A DNA stretch of 64,000 nt, taken from assembly GCF_036327755.1 (NCBI RefSeq), contig NZ_CP109596.1, positions 4,712,001 to 4,776,000 on the forward strand, given 5' to 3'. The position numbers and the translations under genes are program-made. The notes beneath the pieces were generated by a model. That model was given only the letters and a program-made list of their open reading frames with translations, searched no databases and was not told where the DNA came from. Of the stretch, positions 17,606 through 25,808 are shown piece after piece. Source of the DNA: Nocardia sp. NBC_01503 (GTDB lineage: Bacteria > Actinomycetota > Actinomycetes > Mycobacteriales > Mycobacteriaceae). Each line of letters begins with the position of its first letter. The first letter of the stretch is position 1.

Positions 17606-18688
17606 TCAGCTGTGCCTCCGTACGCTCGAATCGGGGCTGCGGAAGCTGTATGCCATCGGGTCGATGCCGCGGAGTCGGCAGAACGACTCGACGTCACCGG
17701 TGAGCAGCAGATCGCAGCGGAGCAACTCGTCCGGCGTCCGCGCACCGAGCACCGTCATCAGTTGCCGTAGTTGTTCGAGCCAGTTCTCGATCGTCGTGAC
17801 GAGCGCGTCGGTGCCCTGATCGACGAGGATGCGCAGGAAATGACCGGCGACGCCGGTTGCCTTGGCGCCCAAGGCGAGTGCGCGTGCCACGTCCAGCGGG
17901 GAGCGGACGCCGCCGGAGGCGAGAATCTCGATACCCGTCAGATCCGAGACGTCGAGCAGACAGCACACGGTGGACTGACCCCAGCCCTGCGCGAAGGAGA
18001 AGTCCGCGCCGGTGCGGCGGTTGTTCTCGATCCGCGCGAAGTTGGTGCCGCCGCGGCCACCGACATCCGCCGCCGCGACCCCGGCCTCGCGCAGCCACCG
18101 CACGGTGCGGCGGCTGAGTCCGAAGCCGACTTCCTTGACCACCACGGGCACCTCGACGGCCTGGGTGATGCGTTCGATCTGCCGAGGCCAGCCCGCGAAG
18201 GAACGGTCTCCTTCCGGCATCACGATCTCCTGCACCGCGTTGAGGTGAATCTGCACCGCGTCGGCTTCGAGCAGGGCGACGGCTCGGCGGACCTGTTCGA
18301 CGGTGGCGTTGGCGTTCACATTGGCCATGACGAATCCGCGCGGGTTCTCGCCGCGGAGCACGCGGTAGCTGTCGGCGACGGTGTCGTCGGCGAAGTAGGC
18401 GCTCATGGATCCGGAGGCGATGGGGAGCCCGGTCTCGCGCGCGGCGATGGCCAGCTCGCGATTGATCTGCCCGGTGCGCTCGCTGCCGCCGGTCATGCCG
18501 TTGATGAACAGTGGTGCCGCCCAGGGTTTTCCGGTGATCTCGAGGCTCAGCGCGACGTCCGCGTAGTCGATCCCGGCGCAGGCGTGGTGCAGAAACGCCA
18601 CTGATTCGAAGTCGTTGGAGTCGTGGCCTTCTCGTTGCTGGTCGACCGCATGTCGCACGTGGTCGTCCTTGCGGTTGCCGATCATCAC
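17606..18688 (-). CDS. fni: type 2 isopentenyl-diphosphate delta-isomerase
   Basis: The 360-residue FMN-dependent TIM-barrel protein has the N-terminal RKDDHVRHA, NGMTGGSERTGQINR, the loop HLNAVQEIVMPEGDRSF, VKEVGFGLSRRTV and DVGGRGGTNFARIE, all hallmarks of Fni/IDI-2. It interconverts IPP and DMAPP so that both prenyl building blocks are available. A GTG at 18688 or the next codon ATG at 18685 is the start; both overlap the phosphomevalonate kinase stop. It belongs to the mevalonate gene run. Confidence 0.95.
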   Translation of the reverse strand: MMIGNRKDDHVRHAVDQQREGHDSNDFESVAFLHHACAGIDYADVALSLEITGKPWAAPLFINGMTGGSERTGQINRELAIAARETGLPIASGSMSAYFADDTVADSYRVLRGENPRGFVMANVNANATVEQVRRAVALLEADAVQIHLNAVQEIVMPEGDRSFAGWPRQIERITQAVEVPVVVKEVGFGLSRRTVRWLREAGVAAADVGGRGGTNFARIENNRRTGADFSFAQGWGQSTVCCLLDVSDLTGIEILASGGVRSPLDVARALALGAKATGVAGHFLRILVDQGTDALVTTIENWLEQLRQLMTVLGARTPDELLRCDLLLTGDVESFCRLRGIDPMAYSFRSPDSSVRRHS

Positions 18689-19779
18689 AGGCGCCTTTCG
18701 CGTGCAGCGGCATTCAAGGGCAATGCGCGAATTCCGTTTCGCGCCCAGCGGTCCGCGAGCTCGGCGCTCGCATCCCGCCGGTCGCGCTCGATCAGCGCGA
18801 TACCGCAGTCACCGCCGCCCGCGCCCGAAGGCTTGGCCGCCGCGCCGACCGCTTCGGCGCTCGCACAGAGGGTTTCGAGCCGCGGTGTGATGATGCCGAG
18901 GTTGGTTGCGGCGTCCAGCTTGGCGAGTACTTCTCGGGCGCAGCGTATTTCGTGCAGGATTCGGTGTGAGTCCTGGTGCCGGAGTGCGGTGATGAGGTGA
19001 TCGACGCATGTGGCGCTGGAGGGCAGAAAGTCGTCGTAGGCAGCGAATCCTCCGCGCCGCAGTTCGGCGATCAGCGCCGGTGTCGAGGCGGGGTGCCCGG
19101 TCCAGCCGACATGCAGCCGAAGGTCTTTCGGTGTCGGTAGCGGCTGAATGGACAGTCCCGGCCAAGGCATCGCAAGGCAGTCGACGATCCCGTGCTCGGC
19201 GACCCGATCCGACAGCTGGCGGCGGTCGGGTGACCGGTAGGCGATCCAGCCGCCCCACGTGCTCGCCGCGACGTCGCCGCCGGAGGTGTTCGGCGCGATG
19301 TCCGTGGTGGCCAGCATGGCGAGCCGATATCGCTGCATCCGAGTCAGGTCGAGTCCGTAGAACGCGGCCAGCGCCGCCACCGTGGCGACGGTGACCGCGG
19401 CGCTGGAGCCGAGGCCGAACTTGCGGCCGTCGCGGTCGGCGAGGCTACTGGTGACCGCCAGCCGGAAGTGGCGACGGTGCAGGCCGCGTTCGGCGATCAG
19501 CCGATCGACAACCGCGACGGCCGAGAGCACGTAGTCGAAAGCGCCGCGTCCGTCACGACCGGTGGGCGGGCGGTGCACTCGTCCGTCGGCCCACTCACAG
19601 CGCATGCTGATACCGCCGGAGAGTGTCGAGTGCAGAGTCGTCGCATCGGGCGGGTCCGCGGCCCCGATCGTGACGGTGGCGTAGCGGTCGACAGCGACGA
19701 GCACGGCGGGATATCCCGGTGCGAGGACGGCGTATTCGCCCGCGATGTAGAGCTTGCCCGGTGCGCTGCGGGTGATCAC
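18685..19779 (-). CDS. mvaK2: phosphomevalonate kinase
   Basis: The 364-residue GHMP kinase starts at a GTG (VITRSAPGKLYIAGEYAVLA), has the ATP loop GLGSSAAVTVATVAAL and the C-terminal GHMP glycine motif KPSGAGGGDCGIAL. The APGKLYIAGEYAV opening is diagnostic for phosphomevalonate kinase. It makes mevalonate diphosphate. The GTG overlaps the decarboxylase stop (GTGA), which fixes the start; the longer frame to 20145 runs inside the decarboxylase gene. Confidence 0.94.
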   Translation of the reverse strand: MITRSAPGKLYIAGEYAVLAPGYPAVLVAVDRYATVTIGAADPPDATTLHSTLSGGISMRCEWADGRVHRPPTGRDGRGAFDYVLSAVAVVDRLIAERGLHRRHFRLAVTSSLADRDGRKFGLGSSAAVTVATVAALAAFYGLDLTRMQRYRLAMLATTDIAPNTSGGDVAASTWGGWIAYRSPDRRQLSDRVAEHGIVDCLAMPWPGLSIQPLPTPKDLRLHVGWTGHPASTPALIAELRRGGFAAYDDFLPSSATCVDHLITALRHQDSHRILHEIRCAREVLAKLDAATNLGIITPRLETLCASAEAVGAAAKPSGAGGGDCGIALIERDRRDASAELADRWARNGIRALPLNAAARERRL

Positions 19780-20816
19780 GAGCCGCCGCCGGGCAGGAGT
19801 GCGGCGCCGGGGCCGGGGAGGGCCACATGCGTCGAGATATGCTGTCCCACCGCGGATATCGCGGCGGCGATCCGGGTCGCATCGGTGCGAGCGCAGAGCA
19901 CTTTCACATTGGGTCCCGCGTCCATGGTGGCGTAGGCGGTGATGCCGTCTGCCCGCAGCGCCACCACCCGGTCCAGTACTGACAGCGAGAGCGGCGACAG
20001 ATATCGGATCGGCGGGCGAGCCGCGAGCATGGTGGCGTGCATCCCGAACGCGCTGCGTTCGGCGATTTCCCCCATGGCGTCGAGATCGGCGCGGGCGACG
20101 GCGGCGCGCATGGCGTCGAGATCGGTGGCGTTCACGGTGGTCCACGGCAGGTAGAACGGCGAAGTGGCGATGGTCCGGCGCATGGCTTCCCGGCTCGACA
20201 TCGCCTTCGGAGCGGGGTCGACCACCGCGATGATCAAGGCCGGGTCGAGCCCTTCGGCATCGATCGGTTCGGCATATGAACTACGGTCCCCGGCCGCGCC
20301 GTCGCCTGTGCCCGCATGCCACACCACCAGTCCGCCGAAGATCGACCGGCACGCGGATCCCGAGCCCCGGCGCGCCAGCCGCGACAGCGCCCGGGGGTCG
20401 AGTTCGAGGCCGAACGCGGTGGCCGCGGCAGTGGCCAGCGCGGCGAATCCGCTTGCCGAGGAAGCCAACCCGGCACCGGTCGGCACCGTATTGGTCGTCT
20501 CCACCACGGCACGCTCATCGCGACCGGTGAAGGCGCGGACCGTGTTCAGGAACCGTTCGACGCGCAGGTGGGTCTGCCGGGGCGCGGGGCGGCTGTTCAT
20601 GGTGACCGAGTCCGCGGGCGCGCGCGTGGTCAGTCGCACCGTGGTCGTCGTCGGATACAGATTCAGCGTCATCGACAGACTGCCGGTAGCTGGAAGTATC
20701 AGCGATTCATCGCGTTTGCCCCAGTATTTGACCAGCGCGATGTTCGGGTGCGCGACAGCGGTGACGCCGTCGCCGGTTTCGAGGATCGCGGGCACCATCG
20801 CGGCTTCCGGGTTCAT
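19776..20816 (-). CDS. mvaD: diphosphomevalonate decarboxylase
   Basis: The 346-residue GHMP-family enzyme shows AHPNIALVKYWGKRDE, the Ser-rich loop PTGAGLASSASGFAALA, GSGSACRSIFGG and the terminal TMDAGPNVKVL with the conserved Asp. It decarboxylates mevalonate diphosphate to IPP using ATP. Its ATG overlaps the mevalonate kinase stop (ATGA). The mevalonate kinase, decarboxylase, phosphomevalonate kinase, isomerase, reductase, synthase order is that known from the Streptomyces CL190-type mevalonate cluster. Confidence 0.95.
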   Translation of the reverse strand: MNPEAAMVPAILETGDGVTAVAHPNIALVKYWGKRDESLILPATGSLSMTLNLYPTTTTVRLTTRAPADSVTMNSRPAPRQTHLRVERFLNTVRAFTGRDERAVVETTNTVPTGAGLASSASGFAALATAAATAFGLELDPRALSRLARRGSGSACRSIFGGLVVWHAGTGDGAAGDRSSYAEPIDAEGLDPALIIAVVDPAPKAMSSREAMRRTIATSPFYLPWTTVNATDLDAMRAAVARADLDAMGEIAERSAFGMHATMLAARPPIRYLSPLSLSVLDRVVALRADGITAYATMDAGPNVKVLCARTDATRIAAAISAVGQHISTHVALPGPGAALLPGGGS

Positions 20817-21817
20817 GGCCGGTCACCGGTTGTGAAGGTCCAAGTCTGTGTCGCGCCCGCCGTGCGCAGGGCCGTGCTGACCACTTCGGCCTCGGCTGGA
20901 CCGGCGGTGAGTGCGAGGATGCACCCGCCGAGCCCCCCACCGGTCAGTTTCGCCCCCAGCGCGCCTGCCTGTCGCGCGACCGCTATCAGTCGATCGATCT
21001 CCGCGGTGCTCACGCCGAGCTCGGTCAGCACGGCTTGAAAGTCCGTGAGTTCGGCTCCGAGTGCCGGGGCGTCACCGTCCGCGAGATCCTGGGCCGCCGC
21101 CTCGGTGATCTCGCGCGCCCAGTCCAGCAGTCGTCGTGCGCGCAGCGGGCGCCGATCGAACTCAGCGCGCACGGCTGTCACTGCTTGTCTTGTGCCGCTC
21201 GCGATTCCGCTGTCCGCGACGACAAAGGTGGCGTCCAGACCGGTATTGATCGGATGTGCGATGCCGTGCTGGAACCAGATCGGCCCGGCGGCCAGCACGG
21301 CGCGGGCGTCGACGCCACTGGCGCGGCCGTGCGCCAATTGCTCACCATATTGAACGAGTTCGTACAGGGTGTCGGGGTCATCGAACTCGCCGCAGAGATC
21401 GGCGACGGCGCGGACCGCCGCGGCCGCGTACGCCGCGCTCGATCCGAGCCCGCGGGCAACCGGGATATCACCGACCAGGCGTATCTCGACAGGTCCGCCG
21501 ACAGGCTTCCACCGTTTGAGCGCCTGCTCTGCCGCGACCTGTGGACCGGAATTCGCGACCGTCGAACCGGGTGGCGCCGGGCAGCGAAATACCCTGCCGC
21601 ACAAGAGGTCTGCCCCGGGCATGGACACCGGTGTCGCGTTCGGTGCGATACGCGCGCACGCGGTGACGGTGAGTGCGGGCAGGGGGACGGCTATCGCGGG
21701 CATCCCGTGCACGACCGCGTGTTCACCCAGCAGAACGACCTTGCCGTGCGCCCGGCCGGTGCCCACCGTGCGGTCATCCGCGGTGACGGCGGCGCGATCG
21801 GATGTCATCGCGGTCAC
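20813..21817 (-). CDS. mvaK1: mevalonate kinase
   Basis: The 334-residue GHMP kinase shows GRAHGKVVLLGEHAVVHGMP, the ATP loop VARGLGSSAAYAAAAVRAV, the base-binding EQLAHGRASGVDARA and the C-terminal GAKLTGGGLGGCILAL. It phosphorylates mevalonate. The GTG at 21817 overlaps the polyprenyl diphosphate synthase stop (GTGA); an ATG three codons in is the alternative. First mevalonate-specific gene after the prenyltransferase. Confidence 0.95.
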   Translation of the reverse strand: MTAMTSDRAAVTADDRTVGTGRAHGKVVLLGEHAVVHGMPAIAVPLPALTVTACARIAPNATPVSMPGADLLCGRVFRCPAPPGSTVANSGPQVAAEQALKRWKPVGGPVEIRLVGDIPVARGLGSSAAYAAAAVRAVADLCGEFDDPDTLYELVQYGEQLAHGRASGVDARAVLAAGPIWFQHGIAHPINTGLDATFVVADSGIASGTRQAVTAVRAEFDRRPLRARRLLDWAREITEAAAQDLADGDAPALGAELTDFQAVLTELGVSTAEIDRLIAVARQAGALGAKLTGGGLGGCILALTAGPAEAEVVSTALRTAGATQTWTFTTGDRP

Positions 21818-22896
21818 CGATCCCGATGGGTTATGTTGTGCGCCAACGTGATCAGATCGGTGGCGGCCGGCCGATCCGGCAGTGCGGCGAGGGCGGCGGC
21901 GATGCGTCGGTCGGCGTGGTGCTGGGTGGTTCGCCGGCCGCCCATCGCGTCGACCAGGACGGCGGCTCGTGCGATATCGGCCTGGGACATGGGCGCCTCC
22001 GCCCGATAGAACCCGTCGAGTTCGCGGGCGGCCGGGGCGTTCGAGTGCAGCGCGGTGACGACCGGCATCGACTTCTTGCGTCTGGCCAGGTCACTGCTGG
22101 GCTTTCCGCTGACCCCCGGATCGCCCCAGATGCCGATCAGGTCGTCGGTGTATTGGAAGGCCATGCCCAATTCGCGACCGAACCGGTCCATCGCCGACAC
22201 CGCGGTCGCTCCGGCTCCGGCGCGCAGCGCCCCGAGCGCGCAGGCGCAGCCCAGCAGCGCGCCGGTCTTTCCCATCGCCATGCGCTCGTAGTCCAGGACG
22301 CTGGTGGGGTGACGGCCATCGAAGGAACAGTCCTCCTGCTGGCCCCGGCACATCTCGATCACCGCTGATTCGAGCCGGTCGATCGCTTCGCGCGCCTCCC
22401 CGGCGGGCACGTGTGCGGCGAGTACCCGGACCGCCAGCGCGTGCAGCGCATCGCCGAGCAGGACGGCGGCAGGGACGTCCCACACCGCCCATACCGTCGG
22501 TCTGCCGCGGCGGGTCGGGTCACCGTCGATCACGTCGTCGTGAATGAGCGCGAAATTGTGCACCAGTTCTATCGCCGCCGCGACGGGGGCGATGGCTGCC
22601 GGTTCGGCGCCGTACATGGCCGCGGTCCCGAGCGTCAGCGCCGGGCGCAAGGCTTTCCCGGATCCGGCACGGCACGGTATGCCCTCCGGGTTCCACCAGC
22701 CGAAGTGGTAACCGGCCATGCGCAGCAACGCATCCGGCAGCGACTGCACCGACTCCCGCAGCGCCGGTTCGCAGATCATGCGGGCCTGTGCCAGGACTTC
22801 GCCTGCTCGGCGGGGAGCCGAGTTCGGCTGGTCGGTAATGATGGACCGAGCATCATGGGTCGGTGCGGGTAGGACTGTCTCAGGCTCTGCGGTCAT
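21814..22896 (-). CDS. polyprenyl diphosphate synthase linked to encapsulin, probable FPP/GGPP synthase
   Basis: The 360-residue trans-isoprenyl synthase has GKALRP (K81), first Asp-rich motif DDVID (120-124) and second DDLIGIWGD (251-259). There is no 2-residue insert in the first motif. Phe115 lies five residues before it; an aromatic there usually limits the chain to about C15, which would fit a sesquiterpene cyclase, but C20 cannot be excluded. About 35-40 residues before the catalytic domain (MTAEPETVLPAPTHDARS on) are Pro/Ala-rich and look disordered, as in the cargo-loading tails of family 2B encapsulin cargo. ATG at 22896 has GAGGG upstream. It lies directly after the encapsulin gene. 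Confidence 0.92.
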   Translation of the reverse strand: MTAEPETVLPAPTHDARSIITDQPNSAPRRAGEVLAQARMICEPALRESVQSLPDALLRMAGYHFGWWNPEGIPCRAGSGKALRPALTLGTAAMYGAEPAAIAPVAAAIELVHNFALIHDDVIDGDPTRRGRPTVWAVWDVPAAVLLGDALHALAVRVLAAHVPAGEAREAIDRLESAVIEMCRGQQEDCSFDGRHPTSVLDYERMAMGKTGALLGCACALGALRAGAGATAVSAMDRFGRELGMAFQYTDDLIGIWGDPGVSGKPSSDLARRKKSMPVVTALHSNAPAARELDGFYRAEAPMSQADIARAAVLVDAMGGRRTTQHHADRRIAAALAALPDRPAATDLITLAHNITHRDR

Positions 22897-23121
22897 GGTG
22901 ATGCCCTCATCGCTGCGGCGGAATGATTCGAACGGTGGTGGCCGAGCACGCGGAAACGGTTGCCGCGCATGGTTATCGCCGAGAATTCGAGGTGAGCGTC
23001 CAAGACGATGGCGCTCGATGAACTGGTCCTGGACGCGACGCCGATGTGGTGGGGGCACGCCGTCGCACGGGCGGCGTACCGCATTCACCGCAAATCTGCG
23101 GGACTCGGCGTCGCGTGGTGC

Positions 23122-24543
23122 CTACTCGGCTCCGGCCGGATCCTGTTGCCGGGAGACCAGGACGTTGTCGAGAATGCCGAGGGCGTCGGGTACCAGCACT
23201 GCCGCCGAATAGTAGGCGCTGACCAGATACGAGATGATCGATTGGTCGTCGATGCCTTTGAATCGCACATTGAGACCGGGTTCGTATTCGTCCGGGATGC
23301 CGGTGGCGTGCAGGCCGACGACGCCCTGATCCTTCTCCCCGGTGCGCATGGCGAGAATGGAGGTGGTGCCGGTGACGCTGACCGGGATCTTGCTGCACGG
23401 GAAGATCGGAACGCCCCGCCATGCGGGAACCCGGCTTCCGTCGACGTCGACGGGGTCCGGATAGAGGCCGCGGGCGCTGCATTGGCGGCCGAACGCGGCG
23501 ATCGCTTTGGGGTGTGCCAGAAGCAGTTTGGTGCTGCGGCGCATGCTCAGCAGATCGTCGAGGTCGTCCGGGGTGGGTGGGCCGGAATAGGTGTCGACGC
23601 GCTGTTTGCTGTCGGCGTTGTGCAGCAGACCGAACTCGGGGTTGTTCACCAGGTCGTGTTCCTGGCGTTCGCGCAGGGCCTCGACGGTCAGCCGCAATTG
23701 CTGGTCCACCTGGTTCATCGGGTTGTTGAACAGGTCCGCGACGCGGGTGTGGATCCGCAGTACGCTCTGCGCGACGCTCAGTTCGTACTCGCGAGGCTGC
23801 ATCTCGTAATCGACGAAGGTGCCCTGTAGTTGCGGTTCGCCGGTGTGCCCGGACTCCACCGTGATGCTGGCCTCGCCCTGTTTGTTCTGGGGTTGGGTCG
23901 GCGCGGCGGCGTACTGTTCGAGATGCTGGCGCAGTGCCGGAATCCGGTCGAGTATTCCGCTCAGCGATGCGCGCGGCAGGGCCAGGACCGTGGTCGCGGT
24001 GACCGTTTTGATCGTGACCGGCCAGATGGCCGAGGTCTCGGTCAGCATGGCATCGCCGAAATAGTCTCCGCCCGAGAGTATTCCGACAACCTGCTGTTCC
24101 CCGTACTCACCTGTGCTGATCTTGTTCAGCTTGCCGTGCACGACGAGGACGACCTGATCCATCGAGTTGCCGAACTCGGCCAGCACCTCGCCCGGTTCGT
24201 ATTCATTCTGTTCGAACTGACTCGCGAGGGAGGACAGGGCGTCGTCGTCGGCGAAGTCGCGCAGTGCGGGCAGCTCTCGCAGCTCCTGTGGGATCACCCG
24301 GGACTTACCGCCCTCGGTGATGAATTCGACATCGCCGCTGCCCAGGGTGTAGGTGAGTCGCCGGTTCACTCGGTACACGCCGCCGCTCACTTCGACCCAG
24401 GGCAGCATTTTGGTCAGCCACCGCGAGGTGATGGACTGCATTTGTGGTTCGGATTTGGTGGTGGACGCCAGATTCCGGGCGGCCACGGTGCTGAGGCTCT
24501 TTTGCACCTGATGTTCGGTTGAAGCGGGGGTTTCGATCGACAT
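23122..24543 (-). CDS. family 2B encapsulin nanocompartment shell protein with cNMP-binding-like domain
   Basis: The 473-residue protein begins with an N-arm (MSIETPASTEHQVQKSLS), then RWLTKMLPWVEVSGGVYRVN, a cyclic-nucleotide-binding-like domain at about 95-205 (YEPGEVLAEFG, VVLVVHGKLNKIS, SGGDYFGDAML), then an HK97-type shell domain (REYELSVAQSVLRIHTRVAD, FNNPMNQVDQQLRLTVEALR, GVPIFPCSKIPV, ISYLVSAYYSAAVLVPDAL). This is the architecture of family 2B encapsulins, shells known to enclose terpenoid enzymes. The phosphate-binding cassette (FGDAMLTETSAIWPV) lacks the usual Arg, so nucleotide binding is doubtful. ATG at 24543 has AAGGA upstream. First gene of the terpenoid operon apart from the more distant EF-G-like gene. 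Confidence 0.93.
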   Translation of the reverse strand: MSIETPASTEHQVQKSLSTVAARNLASTTKSEPQMQSITSRWLTKMLPWVEVSGGVYRVNRRLTYTLGSGDVEFITEGGKSRVIPQELRELPALRDFADDDALSSLASQFEQNEYEPGEVLAEFGNSMDQVVLVVHGKLNKISTGEYGEQQVVGILSGGDYFGDAMLTETSAIWPVTIKTVTATTVLALPRASLSGILDRIPALRQHLEQYAAAPTQPQNKQGEASITVESGHTGEPQLQGTFVDYEMQPREYELSVAQSVLRIHTRVADLFNNPMNQVDQQLRLTVEALRERQEHDLVNNPEFGLLHNADSKQRVDTYSGPPTPDDLDDLLSMRRSTKLLLAHPKAIAAFGRQCSARGLYPDPVDVDGSRVPAWRGVPIFPCSKIPVSVTGTTSILAMRTGEKDQGVVGLHATGIPDEYEPGLNVRFKGIDDQSIISYLVSAYYSAAVLVPDALGILDNVLVSRQQDPAGAE

Positions 24544-24650
24544 GCGTCATCCTTCTTCCCACATGATGCCCACAGTCGCAACCGCCGACACGCCGCTACG
24601 GAAGCGCCTGGGTCGATGACCAGCGAAAGTTCCTGTGCGACAGTGCATTC

Positions 24651-24662
24651 TGGCAATTGCCA
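24651..24662. promoter_or_regulatory. perfect palindrome upstream of encapsulin operon
   Basis: TGGCAATTGCCA is its own reverse complement over 12 bp and lies 108-119 bp upstream of the encapsulin start codon, a plausible operator position. No matching regulator gene is adjacent. Confidence 0.35.
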
Positions 24663-24733
24663 CGGTACAACTCGATTGCCCGAATCCGTATCGTAATTGC
24701 ATCAATTCGTCGAAAGATATTGATCCGAAAAGG

Positions 24734-24746
24734 GACCGGTCCGGTC
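24734..24746. promoter_or_regulatory. GACCGG(T)CCGGTC inverted repeat upstream of encapsulin operon
   Basis: Perfect 6-bp arms around one central base, about 191-203 bp upstream of the encapsulin start codon. Candidate operator; high-GC palindromes of this length can also arise by chance. Confidence 0.3.
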
Positions 24747-24896
24747 GGTTTGATAGCATTGTTGTACTGCGTATCCGGCTGTCGATGCAAACAGCATTCC
24801 GAATACTTCGCTGACGTACCGGCATAGCGAGTTTTCATCGAATTCAGTCCAGAATGGTCTGATTGGAATCCTGCTGCCGACCTGTTACGGCGCCGG

Positions 24897-25718
24897 TCAG
24901 TAGTCGAGGGCGTGTTCGGGTTGGCATACCTCCAACGGGGATGGGAGGTAACGGATTATGGCGTCGAGGAGAGAGATCTCGTCGAGGGTGGGAGGTGCGC
25001 CGCAGAGGATGGGGACGATATCGCCGATGCGGGTCAGGGAGCGGATGCGGTGCTGGAGTTGCTCCAGGGGGATGTCGCGGAGGGCGTGGAAGGCGGTCGC
25101 GCCGGGGGTGTCCTGCTCCATCACCGTTTTGATCAACAACCGGTAGCGCTCCTCGGCGAGTTCCCAATGGGGGCCGTAGATTTCGGCCGCCAGGGGTTCG
25201 AGGGCCCACATGGGAAGAAGGTCGATGACACCTTCGAAGGTCGAGCCGAGGCCGATGGGGATCTGCAGGGTGAGGGGAACCGCCCCGCGGGTGTCCGCGA
25301 TCGACTGAACGCAGCCGTTGAAATCGGCGGCGGGGTGGTCGAGCGCATCGATCAGGCATAGGCGGGCGACCTGATGGTCGTCGGCTATGCGCAGCATGGT
25401 TTCGAGTTGAGGAGTATGCGGGGTGGCCGCGTGCGCCAGTGCGATGATGCCGTCTGCCACCCGGATGGACCGTTCGAGCTCGACCGCGGGGGAGTGACCC
25501 GAGAGCTCCGCGATGCGGATGGTGTGCTCGACTCGCGCTGTCGACCAATGGATTTCGCCGCTGCCGACCGTACCGGCCGAGCGCCGCAGCCGCTGGATCA
25601 GCCGCGCCGTGGTCTCGGGGTCGCCGATCATGGTGACATTGCGGATCGACTGCGGGTCAATGGCTTTGGTGCCCATCGTGCTGTGGTACTCCAGATCGAC
25701 TCGGGGGCGTCGTCGCAT
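24897..25718 (-). CDS. EF-G-like degenerate GTPase-domain protein
   Basis: The 273-residue protein aligns with the N-terminal GTPase plus G' region of elongation factor G: IRNVTMIGDPETTARLIQRL stands for the P-loop strand, SPAVELERSIRVADGIIALA for VDFTVEVERSLR, and GAVPLTLQIPIGLGSTFEGV plus VIDLLPMWALEP for the G' segment, ending in ILCGAPPTL and YLPSPLEV. The GTP-binding motifs are lost: P-loop GKT is replaced by ETTAR, DTPGH by ELSGH and NKxD by LIDALD. Domains II-V are absent. It is therefore a pseudo-GTPase fragment of unknown role, conserved enough in frame to look expressed. The start is uncertain (ATG 25718 or 25676). It lies upstream of the encapsulin gene on the same strand. Confidence 0.75.
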   Translation of the reverse strand: MRRRPRVDLEYHSTMGTKAIDPQSIRNVTMIGDPETTARLIQRLRRSAGTVGSGEIHWSTARVEHTIRIAELSGHSPAVELERSIRVADGIIALAHAATPHTPQLETMLRIADDHQVARLCLIDALDHPAADFNGCVQSIADTRGAVPLTLQIPIGLGSTFEGVIDLLPMWALEPLAAEIYGPHWELAEERYRLLIKTVMEQDTPGATAFHALRDIPLEQLQHRIRSLTRIGDIVPILCGAPPTLDEISLLDAIIRYLPSPLEVCQPEHALDY

Positions 25719-25780
25719 CCCCAATTCGTTCTCACGGTACCTGCGGTGCTGGATCGCCGGAGCGGAATTCCGCCCCAAAG

Positions 25781-25795
25781 TAGAACGTGTTCCTA
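25781..25795. promoter_or_regulatory. KstR-like operator before the OB-fold/thiolase genes
   Basis: TAGAAC-GT-GTTCCTA matches the KstR consensus TnnAACnnGTTnnA except for the last base. KstR represses cholesterol/steroid catabolism genes in Nocardiaceae and mycobacteria, and lipid-transfer thiolase plus DUF35 pairs are typical members. The site ends 13 bp before the GTG start of the first gene. Confidence 0.55.
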
Positions 25796-25808
25796 TACCG
25801 TCGGGGCT

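Larger units (their letters stand above)
24544..24896. promoter_or_regulatory. 353-bp upstream region of the encapsulin/terpenoid operon
   Basis: No gene is supported here and the stretch is more AT-rich than its surroundings. It holds two palindromes: TGGCAATTGCCA at 24651-24662 (perfect 12 bp) and GACCGG-T-CCGGTC at 24734-24746 (6-bp arms). Either could be an operator for the operon starting at 24543. A promoter cannot be placed with confidence; AT-rich hexamers on the minus strand lie around 24660-24720. Confidence 0.5.
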
